Assembly: GCA_964419225.1 (NCBI GenBank)
Contig: CAYQPF010000098.1
Location: 1-18,546, forward strand
Origin: CAYQPF01 sp964419225
GTDB taxonomy: Bacteria; Cloacimonadota; Cloacimonadia; Cloacimonadales; CAYQPF01
DNA length: 18,546 nt
Direction of reading: 5' to 3'
Shown here: piece after piece, positions 13,654-18,546 of the stretch
Position numbering within the stretch: the first letter of the stretch is position 1
Layout of the letters: each line of letters begins with the position of its first letter
Program-made: the position numbers and the translations under genes
The notes under the pieces: model-generated
The model's database searches: none
What the model saw: only the letters and a program-made list of their open reading frames with translations
What the model was told of the DNA's origin: nothing

Positions 13654-15543
13654 ATGAACAAAACCAAGGTTATCCTTTTTCTGCTTGTTTTGCTTAGTTT
13701 AGCTCTAATGCTGTCAGCAGAAGTCAGACAATTGGACTCTCGCAGTCTTTATCAGAATCAGGCTTCTATCATGCAAAACCGACAAACTTTTTTGAATGAA
13801 CAATTCAACGGTCCTGACTTTCCCCCAACCGGATGGTCAATTGATGCACAGGAAAGCCACTGGACAATGGATGGATCTAATAATGCCGGTGGAACAGCTC
13901 CGGAAGCTCATTTCAATTATGCTCCTCAATTCGTAGGCTATTCCAGACTCATTACTCCCAACATAAATACCTTGGGACAGACTTCTTTAGTTCTCGAATT
14001 CAAGCACTTCGTGGACTGGTATGCCGTCCCCATGACCGTTGGTGTTGCCACCCGTTCCAATAACGGTGCCTGGAATGTTGTTTGGTCAGTAAATGCGACT
14101 GCTAATGTTTCTGGTACTGTTAACGTTACCGTTGAAAATGCTGACATTAATTCTGAAACAACTCAACTCTGTTTTTACTTTAGTGGTGATTCCTATAATA
14201 TTGATGAATGGTATATTGATGATATCTTATTTTACTCTCCGGAAGCTCATGATTATAAACCTATGGAAATCTTAGCTGATATGCAATATACTGCAGGTGT
14301 ACCCATGGTTCCTGCTGTTAAAGTAAAAAATAATGGTTTAACCGATGAAACTGGTGATGTTGTCTGCAAAATATTCCAGTTTGATCAGGAAGTGTACTCC
14401 CAGACTGTTCCTGCAACAATTGCAATTGGTCAAACTCAAGACGTTTCTTTCCCTGAATTTACCCCTGAATTAGACAACGAAATGTATAAGATTCTTGCCT
14501 ACACTGCATTAGCTGGCGATTTAGACCATACCAATGATACTCTTTCTGTTATGTTTGACACTTATAATACTCCTAAACAAAAAGTCATCCTGGAAATTGG
14601 AACAGGTACCTGGTGCCAATACTGCCCGGGAGCAGCAATGGGTGCTGAAGATCTCATAGCTAACGGTAAGGAAGTAGGCGTAGTGGAATACCACAATGGT
14701 GATGCATATGTCACTCCTTCTGGCACAATCCGTATTGAAGAATATTACAATATTTCAGGATTCCCAACTGCGATTTTTGATGGCACAACCGCTTTAGTTG
14801 GCGGAGACCATTCCGTTAGTCTTTATCCTGATTATTTACCCATCTACGAAGAAAAATATGCTGTAAAAACTCCCTTCCTCATTGGTTTTACAGGCGAAGT
14901 AGTTAATGATATACTTAATGTTAATGTTTCTGTCAACCGCTTTGGCAGATTTTTAAATCCAAATATCGTTCTCCAGTTTGCCCTGACTGAATCAGATATC
15001 ACTGTCAGCTGGCAGGGTCAAGATCATTTGGATTTCGTGGAAAGAGCTATGGCTCCTGATGCCTATGGAACTGCCCTTAACCTTATTGATACTGACTCAC
15101 TTACTGTCAATCTGAGCATGCCTTTTAATCAAGCTTGGGACTTCGGCAATATGGAAATTGTTGCCTTTATCCAGGATCCATTATCAAAATTCATCTATAA
15201 CGGGAACTCCGTCAAATTGAACGATCTTCAACCAATTTCAAATAGTGAAGTAGTTCTGGCAAAAAATAACCTTTCCCTGCATGCTAACTATCCTAACCCC
15301 TTCAACCCATCTACAACTATCAGCTTTGAACTCAGTAAGACTGAAAATGTTCAACTCGAAATCTATAACGTAAAAGGTCAGAAAGTTAAAACTTTAGTTA
15401 ACGGCATGCAAACCCAGGGTCTGCATAATGTTGTTTGGAATGGCTTAGATGATTCAGGTAAAACGGCTGCCAGTGGTATGTACTTCTACCAGCTTTCCAA
15501 TGCAAAAGAAACTATCTCTAAAAAAATGCTTTTAATCAAATGA
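13654..15543 (+). CDS. secreted Omp28-like thioredoxin-fold protein with N-terminal adhesin-type domain and sorting tail
   Basis: 629 residues. The start at 13654 (MNKTKVILFLLVLLSLALMLSA) is chosen because AGGAGG ends four bases before it; an in-frame ATG at 13630 has no binding site. After the signal peptide come a jelly-roll domain of the cleaved-adhesin/choice-of-anchor-J type (about 45-195: FPPTGWSI, WTMDGSNNAGG, SRLITPNIN, DEWYIDDILFYSP), an Ig/CARDB-like domain (about 200-305), and an Omp28-type thioredoxin-like domain with WCQYCPG (Cys321, Cys324) and the cis-proline loop GFPTAIFDG (Pro371). The final sorting module runs from NYPNPFNPSTTISF (about 545) to KMLLIK. The intact CxxC and cis-Pro suggest disulfide chemistry outside the cytoplasm, but no substrate is known. 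It is monocistronic and convergent with another WCxYCP protein. Confidence 0.85.
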   Translation: MNKTKVILFLLVLLSLALMLSAEVRQLDSRSLYQNQASIMQNRQTFLNEQFNGPDFPPTGWSIDAQESHWTMDGSNNAGGTAPEAHFNYAPQFVGYSRLITPNINTLGQTSLVLEFKHFVDWYAVPMTVGVATRSNNGAWNVVWSVNATANVSGTVNVTVENADINSETTQLCFYFSGDSYNIDEWYIDDILFYSPEAHDYKPMEILADMQYTAGVPMVPAVKVKNNGLTDETGDVVCKIFQFDQEVYSQTVPATIAIGQTQDVSFPEFTPELDNEMYKILAYTALAGDLDHTNDTLSVMFDTYNTPKQKVILEIGTGTWCQYCPGAAMGAEDLIANGKEVGVVEYHNGDAYVTPSGTIRIEEYYNISGFPTAIFDGTTALVGGDHSVSLYPDYLPIYEEKYAVKTPFLIGFTGEVVNDILNVNVSVNRFGRFLNPNIVLQFALTESDITVSWQGQDHLDFVERAMAPDAYGTALNLIDTDSLTVNLSMPFNQAWDFGNMEIVAFIQDPLSKFIYNGNSVKLNDLQPISNSEVVLAKNNLSLHANYPNPFNPSTTISFELSKTENVQLEIYNVKGQKVKTLVNGMQTQGLHNVVWNGLDDSGKTAASGMYFYQLSNAKETISKKMLLIK

Positions 15544-15575
15544 TTAGCATCAAGCACTAATAGATGGAGTATATG

Positions 15576-15634
15576 GTTCAGATATTATATAAGAGAATAT
15601 GTTATTCTCAGATCTCTTGTCATATGATCTGAAC
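15576..15634 (+). other. nested alternative hairpins in the 3' untranslated region
   Basis: The outer arms GTTCAGAT / ATCTGAAC (15576-15583, 15627-15634) are perfect. Inside, GAGAATA/TATTCTC (15593-15599, 15603-15609) competes with AAGAGA/TCTCTT (15591-15596, 15613-15618) for the same bases. It lies 33 bases after the stop and has no T-tract, so it may be a processing or stability structure. Confidence 0.5.
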
Positions 15635-15660
15635 TACAAATAGATACTAACGTCTATAAT

Positions 15661-15716
15661 ATTTAAAAAATGACCAGAGGGATTTGAAACAATCATTTCT
15701 CTCTGGTCATTATTAT
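15661..15716. terminator. bidirectional terminator between convergent genes
   Basis: Perfect 11-bp arms AATGACCAGAG / CTCTGGTCATT (15669-15679, 15701-15711), extendable by three pairs including one G-U. The - strand exit is followed by TTTTTTAAAT and the + strand exit by ATTATAATCTTTTG, so it serves the - strand gene better. Confidence 0.8.
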
Positions 15717-15785
15717 AATCTTTTGTTAAATCATTAATAACAAGCACTGCAGTATAATATCAGCAAAATATGCTACATGCTAATG

Positions 15786-17789
15786 TTACTTCATTAATAA
15801 CAATTTCCGGACACTTTCCTGATTCCCGGTTTGCATCTTAAGAAAATAGACACCACTTGTTACGGTATTTCCAAGATCATTCTTACCATTCCAGGTAAGT
15901 TTATGATTTCCGGCACTAAGTTCACCGTTTAAAAGAGTGCTGACTTTTTGACCTCGCACATTGTAAATATCAACTTTAACTTTGCCTGATTTGACTATGC
16001 TCAGATCAATTGTTGTTGTCGGATTGAAAGGATTAGGATATACTTTATTAATTCCGGCTTTTGCTTCCGCGATCACAGTATTATCTTCATTACCAACCAG
16101 CACCCCAAAATAATCAAGGATTCTGGCCATTACATCGTTCCGGCTCTGAACATTGTTGATCGCTTCATAACCAAAAGCAAAATAAACAACTTTTGACGAT
16201 TCGTTATGTGTAGAGGCAATTGCACCTGTTCCTAAATTATTACCATACTTAAAAATCGAGACTGAATTAGCACCATTTGGACTTATTTTGCTGGGGTACT
16301 CCTGATTATTAGCTCCATCACCACCTGCAATTTCAATACTCAAATTATCCATAATTGATCCGGCTTCTCCAGTCAAACTGGTATTATTCACATTATCAGA
16401 AAGGAAATTTGCATGCAGATAATTGTTGTAGAATTCAATATCATTATTATCACTTTGAGAATCACATAGATCCCAGCCAATATCCTGTCCGGTTATGAAA
16501 AGATTCTTTTCCCCTGAATCAAGATAACTACTGATATAAGCTCTGTCTGTGGCATCCAGAGAAGGGAAATTCCAACCCACAGACCATAACAATGTATTAA
16601 AAGTGGAGGCAACTTCCGTAGTCAATTTTGCATCAGCCAGATTCCAGATCGCACTGGATATATTCAAACTGTCACAGGAAGCCTTGATAAAATCTTCATA
16701 ATTACTTTCATCGTCATCAACAATAATAACCCTGGTGCCTCTGCTGATAAAGGTAAAAGGCACAATTATGGGTTCTGTCATATTGGCAGATGTTATCTCA
16801 AAGTGGAACTTAACCATTCCTTCCACCGGAGATTCAAGCGATGCATGCAAAGTCTTTGTTGCACGGGAATTCATCTGAAAATCTGATGATCCTGGATAAC
16901 AAAACTCATCATCACAGAAATTCAGGTTCACCCCTTCTCCCGGTACTTCATCCAATACTACCGATACATTAATTGTTTGGGATTGTCCCAAATTAAATAT
17001 TGTAAACTCCGGACCTGTCAATAATGTATTTGCATCGTTGATAAATGTTCGGCTTTGATCTGTTGCCACTCTGATTTTATAGGCTGGCATAGCAATACTC
17101 GATGCTGCATTGAGTATCGTTTTATCCGGCTTCTGTACAAAAACATATGCCTGACAATTTGTAGCACTGGCTACCTGACTTATATCAAACGTTTGCTCTG
17201 CTGTATATTCATTACCCTGACCTGTAAGACTGAAATTCAACTGAATCACATCTCTGACTAAATGGGTAATTTCATTTGTGACATTGTTTTCAACTAACAA
17301 AAGATAAAGCGATACATTCTGCAAATTCTCATCCAACGACTTCATGGTAACTTTTGCAGTAACCAATCCTGTCGCAGCATCAAATGCCTGAATTTCCACT
17401 TTAATGGGTGATGCCCCAAAAACGTTTCCTGATACTATCGGTAAATACGATGATCCATTTTCAACATTAGCTCCACCACCGACAATGCTCTTTGTCCCAT
17501 TAAATACAACTGTGGGAAAAGCAGTAACATCATAGAAAACAGCTCTGGCATCTGTTTCTTCTGTGGCATACTCACCACCACTAGATGAATTATAAAATCT
17601 GGCACTTAAAAACTCGGTGTGATCAAATTGTGAATGCATAAGATCCAGACCGGAATATGCATCAGGACAATAAGTACACCAGGTAGCCGTAAAATCTTCT
17701 GCTATTGTCGTCATCGGATAATAATCTACGACTCCGTACATAACACTTGAGAACAGTAAGACTGTTGCTAAAAGAAGTAAATTTCTCAT
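15786..17789 (-). CDS. secreted Omp28-like thioredoxin-fold protein with GATase-like domain and sorting tail
   Basis: 667 residues. A signal peptide (about 1-19) is followed at once by a thioredoxin-like domain with ATWCTYCPD (Cys38, Cys41) and cis-proline loop AFPTVVFNG (Pro92), as in Omp28-related proteins. A beta-rich linker (about 130-345) follows, then an alpha/beta domain opening with RVIIVDDDESNYEDF (acidic cluster near 357-360) and running through LLWSVGWNFPSL, YISSYLDSGEKNLFITGQDIGWDL and VVYFAFGYEAI (about 350-565), which resembles the class I amidotransferase-like/ThuA-type domains found in secreted proteins of this group. The tail runs from YPNPFNPTTTIDL to KLLLMK. A catalytic Cys for the GATase-like part is not apparent, so it may only bind. 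AGGAGG lies close before the ATG. Confidence 0.83.
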   Translation of the reverse strand: MRNLLLLATVLLFSSVMYGVVDYYPMTTIAEDFTATWCTYCPDAYSGLDLMHSQFDHTEFLSARFYNSSSGGEYATEETDARAVFYDVTAFPTVVFNGTKSIVGGGANVENGSSYLPIVSGNVFGASPIKVEIQAFDAATGLVTAKVTMKSLDENLQNVSLYLLLVENNVTNEITHLVRDVIQLNFSLTGQGNEYTAEQTFDISQVASATNCQAYVFVQKPDKTILNAASSIAMPAYKIRVATDQSRTFINDANTLLTGPEFTIFNLGQSQTINVSVVLDEVPGEGVNLNFCDDEFCYPGSSDFQMNSRATKTLHASLESPVEGMVKFHFEITSANMTEPIIVPFTFISRGTRVIIVDDDESNYEDFIKASCDSLNISSAIWNLADAKLTTEVASTFNTLLWSVGWNFPSLDATDRAYISSYLDSGEKNLFITGQDIGWDLCDSQSDNNDIEFYNNYLHANFLSDNVNNTSLTGEAGSIMDNLSIEIAGGDGANNQEYPSKISPNGANSVSIFKYGNNLGTGAIASTHNESSKVVYFAFGYEAINNVQSRNDVMARILDYFGVLVGNEDNTVIAEAKAGINKVYPNPFNPTTTIDLSIVKSGKVKVDIYNVRGQKVSTLLNGELSAGNHKLTWNGKNDLGNTVTSGVYFLKMQTGNQESVRKLLLMK

Positions 17790-17867
17790 CTTACCTCCTA
17801 TTTTTTTATGATGTTAATAAAAATAACCCTTGATATATTGTCCACAATTTTGTAACAAATTTCCACT

Positions 17868-17899
17868 TGAAAAAAAAGGCAGACTTAACTGCCTGCCTT
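17868..17899 (-). terminator. terminator of the right-edge gene
   Basis: On the - strand, AAGGCAG pairs with CTGCCTT (17899-17893 and 17882-17876) followed by eight T residues. An alternative GGCAG pairing shifts the right arm by four bases. It is about 40 bases after the stop at 17939. Confidence 0.8.
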
Positions 17900-17912
17900 C
17901 TCGTAAAAATCT

Positions 17913-17940
17913 TTCAACTTTCAACTCTCAACTCTCAACT
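17913..17940 (-). repeat. AGTTGAR heptanucleotide array at a stop codon
   Basis: On the - strand: AGTTGAG, AGTTGAG, AGTTGAA, AGTTGAA in exact 7-base phase. The AG of the first unit belongs to the TAG stop codon (17941-17939) of the right-edge gene. It lies between that stop and the terminator. Confidence 0.8.
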
Positions 17941-18546
17941 AATTAACGGGATCTCCCGTTAAAATATCAAATTTAGAATGGTAGCCCCCAACTTCAAGAT
18001 CTCCTACTCCATTCCCAAATACTATATGAATCGTTCTTTCAATATGTCTTTCTGTATAATTGTCCCCATGAACAACTGTTACATCACCCACAAAAGTCCC
18101 ATTAACTTCTCCTGATATCTTATTATGCAAATTGGCGATATTATGCCGTGGTCCCTGTACATCAGTAAAGTTCAGATTCAAGGTATGGCTCATTATCCTC
18201 TTTCCATTACGCGTGATCAAAGTATCCGTAGCTGCCTTCACAAATGTGCCATTTATAGTTACAGTTGTAAGATTGGCATGAGTAATTGTCCAGTCTCCGG
18301 TAAGTGTTTGTAGATTCTGGGAGAGTCTTCTGGTCTTATGTACCCCCTCCCCACTGATTATATCAAAATTTACTGTTCTGGCTGTATCATTATCAGTAAT
18401 ATAGTGTTTTTGAAAATCACCATTAATATTAAGATACTGCAATTTATAGACTTTAAGCATATGTGAATAAGGGACATGTCCAACAGTCCCCCTGGTTCTT
18501 TCGATTATTATATTCCACCATCCATTCAAAGAGTCATTTTTTCTCG
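17939..18546 (-). CDS. unrecognised beta-rich protein (5' partial)
   Basis: At least 196 residues are visible; the frame stays open to the right edge, and the TTG at 18529 is not a convincing start, so the N-terminus and any signal peptide are missing. I do not recognise the family. The sequence alternates short polar turns and beta-strand-like stretches, with loosely repeated units built around INGDF/INGTF/VNGTF, then a charged turn and a strand (RTVNFDIISGEG, SHTLNLNFTDVQGP, RTIHIVFGNGVG), suggesting three or four related beta-hairpin units. Cysteines are absent and there is no sorting tail of the kind seen in the neighbouring secreted proteins. The composition suits an extracytoplasmic or lipoprotein beta-structure, but that is a guess. 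The TAG stop overlaps a heptad array and is followed by a good terminator. Confidence 0.6.
   Translation of the reverse strand, partial: RKNDSLNGWWNIIIERTRGTVGHVPYSHMLKVYKLQYLNINGDFQKHYITDNDTARTVNFDIISGEGVHKTRRLSQNLQTLTGDWTITHANLTTVTINGTFVKAATDTLITRNGKRIMSHTLNLNFTDVQGPRHNIANLHNKISGEVNGTFVGDVTVVHGDNYTERHIERTIHIVFGNGVGDLEVGGYHSKFDILTGDPVN

Overview
The window looks like a piece of an AT-rich bacterial chromosome from the Fibrobacteres-Chlorobi-Bacteroidetes side of the tree, most likely Cloacimonadota (WWE1) or a close relative. The main clue is four large exported proteins that all end in the same C-terminal module: a YPNPFNPxTTIxF motif, an IYNxKGQxVxTL strand, a GVYFxxL strand and a final K(M/L)LLxK. 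This FlgD-like sorting tail is characteristic of that group. The organism name is an inference; no rRNA or other phylogenetic marker is present.

Left part (1-7263). A cytoplasmic multi-PAS HisKA_2 histidine kinase runs in from the left edge. It is followed on the + strand by an exported metallo-beta-lactamase-fold hydrolase and a small pyridoxamine-phosphate-oxidase-like flavin protein, each with its own sigma-70-like promoter. On the - strand, convergent with these, lie a GNAT acetyltransferase, the tRNA-modification gene tsaB and a membrane PhoR-type histidine kinase. The 554-base gap between the acetyltransferase and tsaB is a mosaic of hairpin repeats and degenerate heptanucleotide arrays.

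Middle (7264-11881). Two tandem, colinear paralogues encode secreted beta-propellers of the two-component-regulator type with sorting tails. They sit in one - strand operon ending at a strong terminator. Each flank of the operon carries one copy of a dispersed two-hairpin repeat.

Right part (11882-18546). A - strand pair encodes a MarR-family regulator followed by an iron-sulfur flavoprotein-like reductase. Matching 16-base operator candidates lie in front of each gene, so this looks like a self-contained redox-responsive unit. Next come two convergent secreted proteins with thioredoxin-like WCxYCP domains and sorting tails but otherwise different architectures. An unrecognised beta-rich protein runs off the right edge.

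The least explained material is non-coding: short arrays with exact periods of 7 (and 9-10) whose unit sequence differs between loci, two of which contain the TAG stop codon of the adjacent gene. No CRISPR array, phage module, transposase, tRNA or rRNA was found.
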